The notes beneath the pieces were generated by a model that was not told the DNA's origin, made no database searches, and saw only the letters and a program-made list of their open reading frames with translations. A DNA stretch of 64,000 nt from an uncultured bacterium (GTDB lineage Bacteria > Cyanobacteriota > Vampirovibrionia > Gastranaerophilales > Gastranaerophilaceae), in assembly GCA_949282195.1 (NCBI GenBank), contig CASDOW010000003.1, positions 1-64,000 of the forward strand, given 5' to 3'. The first letter of the stretch is position 1. Every line of letters starts with the position of its first letter. The translations under genes were made by a program, and so were the position numbers. This document shows positions 23,992-33,638 of this stretch, in pieces.

Positions 23992-25246
23992 AAAACACAA
24001 CTACATTAAAGAATATGTTTTAACCTTTATTATTGCAACTTTGGTTGTTGTAACATTTTGTTTGTGTTTTGAATTGAATTTGCTTTTTGTTTCTGAAAAA
24101 AAGGTTAATCAAGAAGAGCTCAATATGGCAAATTTATCTAAATTCTGTACTATTAGTGAGCTTGAAAAAAGGCGTATAGCGCAACCTTCAGATTATTTAG
24201 TAGATATTAAGCTGGCTCAAATTTATGAATCTTTAGAAAAATTCGATAAGGCAAATGAATTTTATCTTTCTGCATTGAAAAAATCCGCTAGATCAGATTT
24301 TTCGCTTTATTCATATGCAATGTTTTGCGCTAATCATTCTTTATATGGTACGGCGGCAACCGTGGCTGAAGAATTAAGCTCAAATAATAAATATCATAAT
24401 TTATATAAAGCAAAAATATATGAAAGTCTTGGCGATAATTTAGAGAAAGAAAATCAAATTTTAGCTGCCAATAAAGCTTTTCAGGTTTCTTATAAATATG
24501 CAAAAGCTCTCGATGATGATGAATATATAAAATTAATCACTGAAAAATTTGCAAAATCATATATAGGAGTTGCTGATTATAATATCCAATTAAAGAATTT
24601 GCAAGATGCAATTTTAAATTTAAACAATTCAATAAGAATTTTAGATACACCGCTTGCAAGATATAAACTTGGCTTAATTAACATAGATATAGATAAAATC
24701 GAAGCTGACAGGTTTATTTCTTCTGCTTTTGATGAAAATCCGTATCTTGTAAATCCTTATATTTATAATAAACTTTTAAACGATTTAATATCTGAAGCAA
24801 AATCAGCAAATAAGCAAAGCAGTTTAAACTATTATTCAATGAAATTGAACAGGTTTAAAAAGCAATTGTTAAAATATTATATCTATAAAGATGATATTTT
24901 TATCGAAAATGTTAAAATAGCTCAAAGTAAAAAACTTTTTTCTAAAAATGAGAAGTATATATTGTCTTTTGATTTGAAAAATAATACAAAGTTTAGCTTA
25001 AATTCATTATTTATGAAACTTGAAATAGCTATAAATTCAAAAACATATACAATTGAAAAAAAGCTTTTAACATACGGCAAAAGTCTTGGTTACTATGAAA
25101 AACTGGAACAAATTCAATTTGAATTGCCCAAAGATGCAACGTTTATTACAGTTCCGTTTAAAAACGATGTTATAGTCAAATTTTACGCCAAGAAAAGAAA
25201 AAACGCCCCTTGGACATTAATAGGAATTGAACAATTAAATTTTTAG
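23984..25246 (+). CDS. Membrane-anchored TPR-like protein
   Basis: About 420 residues. ATG 23984 overlaps the MgtC-like stop by eight bases; an upstream ATG at 23966 in the same frame is less likely. One membrane anchor (about YVLTFIIATLVVVTFCLCFE) is followed by TPR-like helices: LVDIKLAQIYESLEKFDKAN, LYSYAMFCANHSLYG and NKAFQVSYKYAKAL. The last ~110 residues look beta-rich (YILSFDLKNNTKFSLNSLFM, KNDVIVKFYAKK), perhaps an Ig-like fold. It is probably held in the inner membrane with its bulk outside. No known family is recognised beyond the TPRs. Confidence 0.72.
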   Translation: MNKKHNYIKEYVLTFIIATLVVVTFCLCFELNLLFVSEKKVNQEELNMANLSKFCTISELEKRRIAQPSDYLVDIKLAQIYESLEKFDKANEFYLSALKKSARSDFSLYSYAMFCANHSLYGTAATVAEELSSNNKYHNLYKAKIYESLGDNLEKENQILAANKAFQVSYKYAKALDDDEYIKLITEKFAKSYIGVADYNIQLKNLQDAILNLNNSIRILDTPLARYKLGLINIDIDKIEADRFISSAFDENPYLVNPYIYNKLLNDLISEAKSANKQSSLNYYSMKLNRFKKQLLKYYIYKDDIFIENVKIAQSKKLFSKNEKYILSFDLKNNTKFSLNSLFMKLEIAINSKTYTIEKKLLTYGKSLGYYEKLEQIQFELPKDATFITVPFKNDVIVKFYAKKRKNAPWTLIGIEQLNF

Positions 25247-25265
25247 ACTGTACTAAATAGTATGC

Positions 25266-25294
25266 TTGTGTTATTTTATAGTTAAGTATATTAT
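25266..25294 (+). promoter_or_regulatory. Probable promoter of infB-rbfA-truB
   Basis: TTGTGT, 17 bases, then TATTAT. The predicted start near 25301 leaves a 15-base leader with a GGAG ribosome-binding site before the infB ATG at 25316. Confidence 0.6.
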
Positions 25295-25315
25295 CCGAAA
25301 ATAAAATGGAGCGCT

Positions 25316-27811
25316 ATGAGAGTACACGAACTTGCAAAAGAATTAAATATATCTTCAAAAGAATTGATTGAAAAAGCTAATGAAGCCTTAGGTTTGTCGC
25401 TTAAGTCCCACAGTTCGACTGTAGGTGATAATTATATTTCAAAAATTAAGGCTTTATATACTAAAGCTCCGCAAAAAACTTCGGTTAAGCCTAAGGCATT
25501 TATTGTTAAAAAACAAAAAACAAATGAGGAAACCAGACCGGAAGTTAAAGAAGAACCAAAAGCACCCGTAATGAAAACAGTTTCTAAATTGGAAATAGTT
25601 AGAAGTGCAACAAAGACATCTGAAAGTAAATTGCAAGCTCAAAAAGATAAGCCAAAAGCAGAAATTAAACAAGAGGCAATAAAACAGCCTGAAGTCAATA
25701 AACCTCAATTTGAAAATTCTACAGATAAGCTTTCAAGCCTCCCTTCTATGACAAGAAAGAATTTTTCAAAACAACCAAAACCTCAGGAAACAAAGCCTGA
25801 AAAGCAAGATAAGAAATCTAAACCTCAAAGGGAGCCTCAGCAAAATCAACCAATTAAAAGGCACATTATTTCTCAGGAAATGTATGCAAATCAGTCAAGA
25901 GGTGGCAAAAAAAAGAAAAAAGACTACAATAATTCTAATAAAAGAGAAGAACAAGAAAGAATTAGTCTTGAAAAAACGGTTCAAAATAAACACAAAAAAC
26001 ATACGCAAGAAACTGCTGCCGTTGAAGAAGTTACATCAGTAGTTATTAATAGACCCATGACAGTCGGAGAATTAAGCGATAAAATCAAGAAAACTCCTGC
26101 TGAAATTATTAAATTTTTAATGCTTGAAGGTATCATGGTTACTGTTAATACACCAATTGATACCGATACAGCCAAAAAAGTTGCACAAAACTTTAATCTT
26201 GAAGTTTTAGAAGAAGATATTGAAGCGTTCATTGCTCAAGAAGAAGAAAAAGAAGAAGTTAACAAATATCTTCTAAATGCAAAACCGGAAGATATTGTTA
26301 AACGTGCACCGGTTGTGACAGTTATGGGGCACGTTGACCATGGTAAAACAACATTACTTGATTCAATCAGGGCTTCAAAACATAAAATTGTTCATACCGA
26401 AGTTGGCGGCATAACTCAAAGTATTGGTGCTTATACCGTTTGGTTAGATAAAAGAAAAATTGTATTTATTGATACTCCCGGTCACGAAGCGTTCACCCAA
26501 ATGCGCTTAAGAGGAGCGCAATCAACAGATATTGCTGTTCTTGTTGTTGCTGCTGATGACGGCGTTATGCCACAAACCATCGAAAGTATTTCGCATGCGC
26601 GCTCTGCGGGTGTACCAATTATTGTTGCAATTAATAAAATGGATAAGCCTGATGCTAATCCTGATAAAGTTTTACAAGAATTAACAGAACACAATTTAAT
26701 TCCTGAAAAATGGGGCGGAGATACAATTTGTGTTCCTGTATCAGCTTTACAAAAAACAGGTATAGATGATTTATTGGAATATATTTTGCTTGTTGCTGAC
26801 ATGCAAGAACTAAAAGCAGTTGAAAAATGTCCAGCTTCTGGTGTAATTATTGAAGCAAACTTGGATAAGGGCAAAGGCCCTGTTGCAACTATGCTTGTAC
26901 AAAATGGTACCTTGAAGGTTGGCGATTCAATTGTTGCAGGTACTGTTGGCGGCAAAGTTAGAGCATTGTTGGATGATTCAGGCAAAAGAGTTCGAACAGC
27001 CGGACCTTCAACTCCTGTTGAAATTTTGGGCTTAAATGAAGTACCTCAAGCAGGTGATTTGTTTGAAGTTGTAAAAAATGAAAAAGTTATGAAACAAATT
27101 GTTGAAGAACGCAAACAACAAGAACGTTCAACCCGCCTTGAAGCAATGACTGCTGCACACGTTCAAAAAGAAGCAATGGCAGACAATGAAGTTACTAATT
27201 TAAATTTAATTATTAAAGCAAATACAAATGGTTCTGCTGAAGCGGTTTCACACGCAATTCAAAATGTTAAATCTTCAAAAGTTGTGCCAAAAATTGTGCA
27301 TGCCGGCGTAGGTGATATTTCTGAAGCGGATGTAATGCTTGCAAGTGCTTCAAATGCAATTATTCTTGGTTTTACTGTTAAAGAAGATTTAAATGCACTT
27401 ATTTCAGCTCAAAAAGAAGGCGTAAAAATCAAAAAATACGATATTATCTACCAGGTATTAGAAGATATCGAAAAAACTATGCTTTCACTTCTTTCTCCTG
27501 AAATTGAAGATGTTGAACTTGGCAAGGCTGAAGTTAGAGCCGTATTTACAATTGGCAAAACAACAAAAATTGCAGGCTGCTATGTAACCGAAGGTAAAAT
27601 TGTACGCTCTAAAACTGCTCATTTAATAAGAAACGGCGAAGTTATTTTTAAAGGTGAAATTGATCAATTAAAACGCTTCAAAGATGATGTTAAGGAAGTT
27701 AAAGAAGGCTTTGAATGCGGTATATCATTCTCTAAATTCAACGATATCCAAGAAGGCGATATAATTGAAGTTTCTACAACAAAAGAGGTTGAACCCCAAA
27801 CACTTGTATAA
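25316..27811 (+). CDS. infB: Translation initiation factor IF-2
   Basis: An 831-residue GTPase that brings fMet-tRNA to the 30S subunit and promotes subunit joining. The N-terminus has the small IF2-N domain (RVHELAKELNISSKELIEKA), then a long Lys/Glu/Pro/Gln-rich linker (about 60-240), and a second IF2-N domain (MTVGELSDKIKKTPAEIIKF). The GTPase motifs are GHVDHGKT (338-345), DTPGHEAF and NKMD. Domains II, III and IV complete the protein. rbfA and truB follow within 15 bases. nusA and rimP, which commonly precede infB, are absent. Confidence 0.97.
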   Translation: MRVHELAKELNISSKELIEKANEALGLSLKSHSSTVGDNYISKIKALYTKAPQKTSVKPKAFIVKKQKTNEETRPEVKEEPKAPVMKTVSKLEIVRSATKTSESKLQAQKDKPKAEIKQEAIKQPEVNKPQFENSTDKLSSLPSMTRKNFSKQPKPQETKPEKQDKKSKPQREPQQNQPIKRHIISQEMYANQSRGGKKKKKDYNNSNKREEQERISLEKTVQNKHKKHTQETAAVEEVTSVVINRPMTVGELSDKIKKTPAEIIKFLMLEGIMVTVNTPIDTDTAKKVAQNFNLEVLEEDIEAFIAQEEEKEEVNKYLLNAKPEDIVKRAPVVTVMGHVDHGKTTLLDSIRASKHKIVHTEVGGITQSIGAYTVWLDKRKIVFIDTPGHEAFTQMRLRGAQSTDIAVLVVAADDGVMPQTIESISHARSAGVPIIVAINKMDKPDANPDKVLQELTEHNLIPEKWGGDTICVPVSALQKTGIDDLLEYILLVADMQELKAVEKCPASGVIIEANLDKGKGPVATMLVQNGTLKVGDSIVAGTVGGKVRALLDDSGKRVRTAGPSTPVEILGLNEVPQAGDLFEVVKNEKVMKQIVEERKQQERSTRLEAMTAAHVQKEAMADNEVTNLNLIIKANTNGSAEAVSHAIQNVKSSKVVPKIVHAGVGDISEADVMLASASNAIILGFTVKEDLNALISAQKEGVKIKKYDIIYQVLEDIEKTMLSLLSPEIEDVELGKAEVRAVFTIGKTTKIAGCYVTEGKIVRSKTAHLIRNGEVIFKGEIDQLKRFKDDVKEVKEGFECGISFSKFNDIQEGDIIEVSTTKEVEPQTLV

Positions 27812-27825
27812 ATGAAAGAAATAAT

Positions 27826-28176
27826 ATGTCATTAAGAAATGAACGAGTAAGAAAAGCATTAATGAGAGAAATCTCTGATATTATTTTTCGAGAAATAAAA
27901 GACCCTGCAATTTGCGGAATGGTTTCCATTGTTGATGTTGATGTTTCATCTGATAATTCTGCTGCAAGGGTTTTTTATAGTGTATATGGTTCAGAAGAAC
28001 AAAAAAGAAAAACCTCTCAGGCTCTTGAGCGTCATACTGGGCAAATTCGTCATGAAGTTGGTAAAAGAATTAGGTTGAGAAAAACCCCAAGCTTGTTGTT
28101 TATTTTAGATGATTCTTTGGAACATGGCGCAAAAATGATGGATTTGATAAATAAAATTGAGCGCGGCGAGTTATAG
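27826..28176 (+). CDS. rbfA: Ribosome-binding factor A
   Basis: A 116-residue KH-fold protein needed for late 30S subunit maturation and cold adaptation. Signatures are RNERVRKALMREISDIIFRE at the start, DPAICGMVSIVDVDVS, and the C-terminal RIRLRKTPSLLFILDDSLEH. Length is normal. It lies 14 bases after infB and directly abuts truB, the usual order. Confidence 0.95.
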   Translation: MSLRNERVRKALMREISDIIFREIKDPAICGMVSIVDVDVSSDNSAARVFYSVYGSEEQKRKTSQALERHTGQIRHEVGKRIRLRKTPSLLFILDDSLEHGAKMMDLINKIERGEL

Positions 28177-29025
28177 ATGTATCTTCTTAACATTAACAAA
28201 CCAAAAGGTATAACTTCTTTTGATGTTATTAGAAAATTAAGAAAAAAATTAAACATCAGACAAATTGGACACTCTGGCACCTTAGACCCTTTAGCATGGG
28301 GTGTTATGCAAGTTGGTGTCGGTTCTGCTACAAAATTACTTGATTTTTTGCCTTCTGATAAAGAATATATTGCTGAGATAAAATTTGGTTTTGAAACAAC
28401 AACATACGATGAAGAGGGCGAAAAGTTTTTTATAAAAAAACCTGATTTCACTTTTGACGAGCTAAATATTGCCCTTAAATCATTTCTTGGAAAAACCATG
28501 CAAATTCCGCCAAAATATTCTGCCATAAAATCAGGTGGCAAAAAATTATGCGATATGGCAAGGAATAATGCCGTAATTGATTTATCTGATTATATAAGAC
28601 CCATAGAAATCTATTCTATTGATATTTTAAAATTCAACGGCTATGATGAGTTGCAATTAAAAATTTCTTGTAAAAAAGGAGCGTATATTCGCTCTTTTGT
28701 TTTTGACTTAGGTCGTAAGCTATCTTGTGGAGCGTATTTAGTTAACTTAGAAAGAACAAAAGCGGGCAATTTTTCAATTGAATTTTCAAATAATCTTGAT
28801 GATGAAGAATATAATTATATTAATCCTTTAAATGTGTTATCTTTTCCTAAATATGAATTGAACGAATTAGAATTTCAGAAAATATTGAATGGAAATTTTA
28901 TAAATACAGATATTAAATTTAATGACGATAAAATACTATTAACAAAAAATAATAAACTTGTATCTATTGCGGTTTTATCGGATAATCTAATTAAGCCAAA
29001 AAAACTATTTAAGGATAATTTATAA
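28177..29025 (+). CDS. truB: tRNA pseudouridine-55 synthase
   Basis: A 282-residue enzyme that isomerises U55 in the T loop of tRNAs. The catalytic aspartate is D37 in GHSGTLDPLAWGVM. NKPKGITSFDVIRKLR at the start and the KYSAIKSGGKKLCDMAR segment are typical. The C-terminal part is short and lacks a clear PUA domain signature. The start codon directly follows the rbfA stop, and the stop overlaps the next ATG by one base (TAATG), showing translational coupling. Confidence 0.95.
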   Translation: MYLLNINKPKGITSFDVIRKLRKKLNIRQIGHSGTLDPLAWGVMQVGVGSATKLLDFLPSDKEYIAEIKFGFETTTYDEEGEKFFIKKPDFTFDELNIALKSFLGKTMQIPPKYSAIKSGGKKLCDMARNNAVIDLSDYIRPIEIYSIDILKFNGYDELQLKISCKKGAYIRSFVFDLGRKLSCGAYLVNLERTKAGNFSIEFSNNLDDEEYNYINPLNVLSFPKYELNELEFQKILNGNFINTDIKFNDDKILLTKNNKLVSIAVLSDNLIKPKKLFKDNL

Positions 29026-29654
29026 TGAATACTTTTTTTAAAACTTTTTTTATCTGTCTAATTGCAGCATTAGGCTTTTTGTTCTATCAATATGTTTCAA
29101 CAGATAGTTATAGCGGCTTAAAAGTATCGTCTAATAATCCAATTTTTGGCGTACAAAAAGATGAACCAAGCGAAAATAAGGTAAGTGTTCCAATAGATAC
29201 TCAAACAAATGTTAAAGAACAAAAAAATGTTGCAGCTGAAAAAAAAGAACAAAAAAAAGTTGAACATTATTATTCTAAAGTTTATTTCTTTAATTCAAAA
29301 GGTAAATTGAGCCTTGTAAAGCGTGAATTTCAAAATCCAGTGAATTTGAATAAGGCTATTAATATTCTTCTTAGAGGCCCTATAATTTCTGAAACAAAAA
29401 GCGGATATTATTCAGAAATTCCTTCTAATGTGGATTTAATTTCGATTAATAGTCAAAACAACAGCGTTATTGTTAATTTATCGTCTAATTTTGGTAATGG
29501 CGGCGGCACTCAAAGTATTGAAAACAGGGTTATGCAGCTATCAAAAACCGTTAAACTATACGAACCAAACAAAAACATTTATCTGTATATTGACGGCAAA
29601 CAGGTTGAATATTTAGGCGGTGACGGCGTTTATATTAAGCAGCCGCTTGATTAA
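29025..29654 (+). CDS. GerMN-domain protein with membrane anchor
   Basis: A 209-residue protein. An N-terminal membrane segment (FFICLIAALGFLFYQYV) leads to a Lys/Glu-rich linker (about 45-90) and a C-terminal GerMN domain: KVYFFNSKGKLSLVKREF, NLNKAINILLRGP, YYSEIPSNVDLISINSQNNS and VIVNLSSNFGNGGG. GerMN was named from spore germination protein GerM but also occurs in cyanobacteria and other non-sporulating groups, often with cell-wall functions. It is probably anchored in the inner membrane facing out. It is coupled to truB. The function is unknown. Confidence 0.8.
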   Translation: MNTFFKTFFICLIAALGFLFYQYVSTDSYSGLKVSSNNPIFGVQKDEPSENKVSVPIDTQTNVKEQKNVAAEKKEQKKVEHYYSKVYFFNSKGKLSLVKREFQNPVNLNKAINILLRGPIISETKSGYYSEIPSNVDLISINSQNNSVIVNLSSNFGNGGGTQSIENRVMQLSKTVKLYEPNKNIYLYIDGKQVEYLGGDGVYIKQPLD

Positions 29655-30449
29655 CTATATTGCAATCCAATTTAGGGGTTTGTTTTTAACTTTTAGATTT
29701 TTATCAAATGTTTTAAGATAATAGTCTTTGTTGTTGAGCATAATTGCCCAAAAAATGATTGAATAAGATGACGGGGAATTAATTAAAATTTTATGTTTGC
29801 AAGTTGCAAGAAAATAAAATTGTTCTTTCCAGTCTTTTAAATCGATATATTTTACAGGAATTATTGTATTAATTTTTTCTTCAATATTTTTAGATGTAAA
29901 AACATATAATATTGGTTTTTTAATATATTTATTAAGTCTTTTGATTGAATTTTCTATATACTGCCAATCGACTTTTTGGCTTATTATATCGTTTTCGTTG
30001 ATATATAGACCAATTGAATTATTTGTTGAAATTTCTTCTAGTAAATCATAATTTTTGACAAAGTTGTAATTGTTAAATTCAATTGACTTTAAGATATCTT
30101 GCGTAATATATTCAATATCATCTATCTTGAAATGTTTGAGATTTAAAATTTTATTGTTTTTAATTTTTTTTGATTTGATTTCTTTGTTTATTTTTTTCTC
30201 ATCAACAAGAATTCGATTATAGTTTAGCGCATCTTTTGCAATACTTTTCACTTTCCCTGTGGAAATATAACCACACTCAAGATTAAAATTCGACATTGTG
30301 TTTTCAAATTCTACTCTTTTTTTGGTGTTATTTTCATAAAAACACTTTCTTTTCTGGTGTTTTTCAAGGATTTTTCCGTATGCATAAATAGATAAATTGT
30401 CCGCAAAATTTTCTTGATATTCTAGTATTAATAATCCGCTATTATCCAT
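29655..30449 (-). CDS. Divergent GT11-like (alpha-1,2-fucosyltransferase-like) protein
   Basis: A 264-residue protein. The opening (about residues 12-55: NFADNLSIYAYGKILEKHQK, then KKRVEFENTMSNFNLE) parallels the GT11 start, where GGLGNQMFQYA is followed by a short strand and FELxxFN. The late segment CKHKILINSPSSYSIIFWAI parallels the GT11 donor motif CxHxIIANSSFSWWGAWL. The glycine-rich loop and the WW are lost here, so activity is doubtful. The middle is Lys/Asn/Ile-rich. It stands alone, with convergent gerMN-like and divergent TPR lipoprotein neighbours. The assignment is by eye only. Confidence 0.5.
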   Translation of the reverse strand: MDNSGLLILEYQENFADNLSIYAYGKILEKHQKRKCFYENNTKKRVEFENTMSNFNLECGYISTGKVKSIAKDALNYNRILVDEKKINKEIKSKKIKNNKILNLKHFKIDDIEYITQDILKSIEFNNYNFVKNYDLLEEISTNNSIGLYINENDIISQKVDWQYIENSIKRLNKYIKKPILYVFTSKNIEEKINTIIPVKYIDLKDWKEQFYFLATCKHKILINSPSSYSIIFWAIMLNNKDYYLKTFDKNLKVKNKPLNWIAI

Positions 30450-30563
30450 AATAAATTCCGTACAAAAAATTAATCATATGAATGATTTACATTTTAATTT
30501 ATCACAAATAAGCTTATATTATTAAATCTTTATAAAACTTTTACATTATCAGAGAGTGAAAAT

Positions 30564-31127
30564 ATGAGAAAATTATTTGTATTTGTTTCTGTTTTATTCA
30601 CTGCAATGTTCACAAGTGCTTGTATTCATACGCTTGCCGTTCAAGAATTAAACCAAATTGCAGCTAAATATCTTGATGACGGAGATATTCCCAGCGCTAT
30701 TTCAAGATTAGAATCTTCAATTGATTTAGACCCTAATATTTATGAATCCCGATATAATTTAGCTGTTGCATATATAAAAGTAAATGCTTGTGAAAAAGCG
30801 ATTTTACAAGCCGAGGAAGCAAAAAAACTAATCAAAGAAGAACCCGCAATAAATTACACTCTTGGGGTTGCATATGATTGCGCTGCACATCAAATTTTTG
30901 AAAAAGAAAACGACGACGGCGAAATTGAAGAAATAACTTATAGTAACCCTGATGAAGATTATAAAATGGGTACTAAATTTATTGATTATTTAGAAAAAGC
31001 AAACGATAACTACAAAATTTACACTCAGCTTGTGCCAAGTGCTGATGATGCTGATGAAGTTTTAAGGACAATTTCGCAAAATGATGAAAAATTGTCCGAA
31101 ATGAAGCAAAAATATAATCATAATTAA
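30564..31127 (+). CDS. TPR lipoprotein
   Basis: A 187-residue protein with a lipoprotein signal: MRKLFVFVSVLFTAMFTSAC, the lipobox cysteine being C20. Two to three TPR units follow (IPSAISRLESSIDLDP; YESRYNLAVAYIKVNACEKA; PAINYTLGVAYDCAAHQI), with an acidic insert (EKENDDGEIEEITYSNPDED). It is likely anchored to a membrane on the periplasmic side as a scaffold, loosely like the TPR lipoproteins of pilus or secretion systems. It ends 8 bases before lgt, the lipoprotein acyl-transferase gene, and probably shares its message. The exact role is unknown. Confidence 0.78.
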   Translation: MRKLFVFVSVLFTAMFTSACIHTLAVQELNQIAAKYLDDGDIPSAISRLESSIDLDPNIYESRYNLAVAYIKVNACEKAILQAEEAKKLIKEEPAINYTLGVAYDCAAHQIFEKENDDGEIEEITYSNPDEDYKMGTKFIDYLEKANDNYKIYTQLVPSADDADEVLRTISQNDEKLSEMKQKYNHN

Positions 31128-31135
31128 CAAAGAAT

Positions 31136-31945
31136 ATGTCTTTAATTATTTCACAACCAATTAACTCAATTGCATTTCATATATTTAATTATCCTGTTAA
31201 ATATTATGGGTTGCTTTTGACTTTAGCTATTTTTGTCGGGCTTGTTGTTTCTTATTTTCTTTTAAAAAAAAGATTTAATATTATTTTAGCTCAAGATTTT
31301 GTTGATATTTCTCCCTTTATGATATTAATATCGTTAATTGGCGCAAGATTTTTTTATGTTTTAGGCGATTGGGAATTTTATTCACTTTATCCTAGAGAAA
31401 TTTTTTTTATAAACCATGGCGGGCTCTCGATTTATGGCGCTATTTTTAGCGGAATTATATTTTTTATTTTTTATTGCAAAAGAAGAAATATTTCTTTTTT
31501 ATCATTCTGCGACTGCTTAGCTGTTGTTATGCCTATTTGTCAATCAATTGGAAGATGGGGAAATTATTTTAATCAAGAGGCGTTTGGAACTCCTACAGAA
31601 GGATTTATTAAATTATATGTTGATGAAATATATAGACCCTTGGAATATAAAAATTTTCAATATTTTCACCCTGCTTTTTTATATGAAGGCATTTTAAATC
31701 TGTTGTTGTTTTTATTTCTTCTTTTTCTTTTTATCAAATTTAAAAACATCAAAAAAGGTTTAATTTTTTCTTTGTATTTAATTTTTTATGCATCAATAAG
31801 ATTATTGATTGAAAATATTAGGCTTGATAGCGTGATGAATATTTATAGTATACATGTTGCTTCAATAATTAGTATTGTAATTCTTTTATATGGTTTAATT
31901 AATCTTATTTATATATATTTTTTCAACAAAAAAACTGAAAGGTAA
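31136..31945 (+). CDS. lgt: Prolipoprotein diacylglyceryl transferase
   Basis: A 269-residue inner-membrane enzyme with about seven membrane segments. It transfers diacylglycerol from phosphatidylglycerol to the lipobox cysteine of prolipoproteins. Signatures are GLSIYGAIFSGI, the core QSIGRWGNYFNQEAFG with its essential arginine, and HPAFLYEGILNLLLF. The tail has IRLLIENIRLDS. It would act on the lipoproteins encoded at 4499 and 30564. A terminator overlaps its end. Confidence 0.95.
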   Translation: MSLIISQPINSIAFHIFNYPVKYYGLLLTLAIFVGLVVSYFLLKKRFNIILAQDFVDISPFMILISLIGARFFYVLGDWEFYSLYPREIFFINHGGLSIYGAIFSGIIFFIFYCKRRNISFLSFCDCLAVVMPICQSIGRWGNYFNQEAFGTPTEGFIKLYVDEIYRPLEYKNFQYFHPAFLYEGILNLLLFLFLLFLFIKFKNIKKGLIFSLYLIFYASIRLLIENIRLDSVMNIYSIHVASIISIVILLYGLINLIYIYFFNKKTER

Positions 31946-31960
31946 AACCTTTCAGTTTTT
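31929..31960. terminator. Terminator between lgt and gpmI
   Basis: Inverted repeat AAAAACTGAAAGG / CCTTTCAGTTTTT with loop TAAAA, including the last codons and the stop of lgt. A and T tracts on both sides make it usable for the convergent gpmI too, which ends at 31977. Confidence 0.85.
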
Positions 31961-31976
31961 GATATTAAACCATATT

Positions 31977-33515
31977 TTATTTTACTGCCATTTGTTTAAT
32001 CATTGAATGACCTGTCATTTCGTCTGGTTTTTTTAGATTTAATATATCTAAAATTGTTGGTGCAATGTCACAAAGTGCACCTTCATTATTTAGTTCATAT
32101 TTATCTTTTGAAACAATAATGAATGGCACAACATTTGTTGTATGTGCTGTTTGAGGTGCGTGGGTTTGTTCGTTGTACATCCATTCCGCATTACCATGGT
32201 CAGCTGTAATAATCATTGTTACATCATTTTCAAGTGCTTTTTGTGCAATTTTTCCTACACATTCATCCACTGCTTGACATGCTTTGATTGCAGCGTCCAT
32301 AACACCTGTGTGACCTACCATATCAGGATTTGCAAAATTAACAAGTATAAATCCGTATTCAGGATTATCAATTGCTTTTAATACATTGTCGCAGACTTCA
32401 TAAGCACTCATTTCCGGTTTTAAGTCGTATGTTGCAACTTTTGGAGAATTTACAAGTGCTCTTGTTTCAAGTTTGCCTGATTTTTCAACTCCGCCGTTGA
32501 AGAAAAATGTAATATGGGCATATTTTTCAGTTTCTGCTGTTCTAAATTGATTAATTCCGTTTTCATCAAGAACATCGCCTAAGATATTAACAAGAGTTTG
32601 CGGTTTAAACGCTACAGGAACATCAAAAGTTTCATCATATTGAGTCATGCAAACATAATAAAGATTGTTTATGACTTTTTTTCTGTAGAAACCGTCAAAG
32701 TTTTCATCTGTGAAAGCTCTTGTTATTTCACGTGCCCTATCGGGTCTATAGTTAAAGAAAATAACAGCGTCATTATCATTTATTCTTTTTCCGCCTATAA
32801 CAGTTGGCTCAACAAATTCATCAGTTACATTGTTTTTATATGAATTTTCAATTGATATATTAGAATTTTCTTCTTTAATTCCTTCGCCTAATGTAAGACA
32901 ATCATAGGCTCTTTCAACTCTTTCCCAGCGTTTATCTCTGTCCATTGCCCAATATCTGCCAATGATTGAAGCAATTTTTGGCAAGCTGTACTGTTTTAAA
33001 ACTTCTTCCGTTTGAGCTAAATATTCAACAGCGGATGACGGCGGAGTATCTCTGCCGTCAAGAAAAGCATGGATATAGACATCCTTAAGCCCGTTATCTG
33101 ACATCATTTTAATTAATGCATTTAAATGTTTCATTGAGCTATGAACTCCGCCCGGGGAAACAAGCCCGTAGATATGCATTGATGAATTATTTTTCTTAAC
33201 ATGATTTATGGCATTCAAAAATTCTTCATTTTTGAAAAAATCACCTTCGTCAATTGCTTTATTTATTCTTGTTAATTCTTGATATACAACCCTTCCAGCG
33301 CCGATATTTAAGTGTCCAACTTCAGAATTTCCCATTTGTCCTTCCGGAAGTCCGACATTTAGCCCGTCAGCATGGATAGTTGTAGAAGGCATTTGATTAA
33401 AATATTTATCAAAATTTGGAGTATTGGCAGAATATACTGCATTATATTTTGTATCTTTTGAAATACCCCATCCGTCTAAAATGCATAATAATGCTCTTTT
33501 TTTAGTGTTTGTCAT
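31977..33515 (-). CDS. gpmI: Cofactor-independent phosphoglycerate mutase
   Basis: A 512-residue metalloenzyme interconverting 3- and 2-phosphoglycerate in glycolysis. Signatures are LLCILDGWGISKD at the start, GQMGNSEVGHLNIGAGRVVY with the phospho-serine site (NSEVGH), HAFLDGRDTPP, FFNYRPDRAREITRAF and the metal-site segment TADHGNAEWM. The frame is open to 33557, but I choose the ATG at 33515 because AGAGGT lies 5 bases before it and homologous proteins begin there. Confidence 0.95.
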   Translation of the reverse strand: MTNTKKRALLCILDGWGISKDTKYNAVYSANTPNFDKYFNQMPSTTIHADGLNVGLPEGQMGNSEVGHLNIGAGRVVYQELTRINKAIDEGDFFKNEEFLNAINHVKKNNSSMHIYGLVSPGGVHSSMKHLNALIKMMSDNGLKDVYIHAFLDGRDTPPSSAVEYLAQTEEVLKQYSLPKIASIIGRYWAMDRDKRWERVERAYDCLTLGEGIKEENSNISIENSYKNNVTDEFVEPTVIGGKRINDNDAVIFFNYRPDRAREITRAFTDENFDGFYRKKVINNLYYVCMTQYDETFDVPVAFKPQTLVNILGDVLDENGINQFRTAETEKYAHITFFFNGGVEKSGKLETRALVNSPKVATYDLKPEMSAYEVCDNVLKAIDNPEYGFILVNFANPDMVGHTGVMDAAIKACQAVDECVGKIAQKALENDVTMIITADHGNAEWMYNEQTHAPQTAHTTNVVPFIIVSKDKYELNNEGALCDIAPTILDILNLKKPDEMTGHSMIKQMAVK

Positions 33516-33638
33516 GGTAACCTCTTTTGTTAATTTTTCACTAACACATTTTATCAAGAAAAATTATCGCTAACAAGGTGGATTTTATTTAATTTTTGTT
33601 TATATTAATATATTTAATTAATACGAGGACATAATATA

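Noticed and set aside
26482-26985. A 167-codon minus-strand frame inside infB
   Set aside because: It is antisense to the conserved GTPase domain and explained by codon usage of infB.
28050-28541. A 163-codon minus-strand frame across rbfA and truB
   Set aside because: It runs antisense to two conserved genes and has no independent support.
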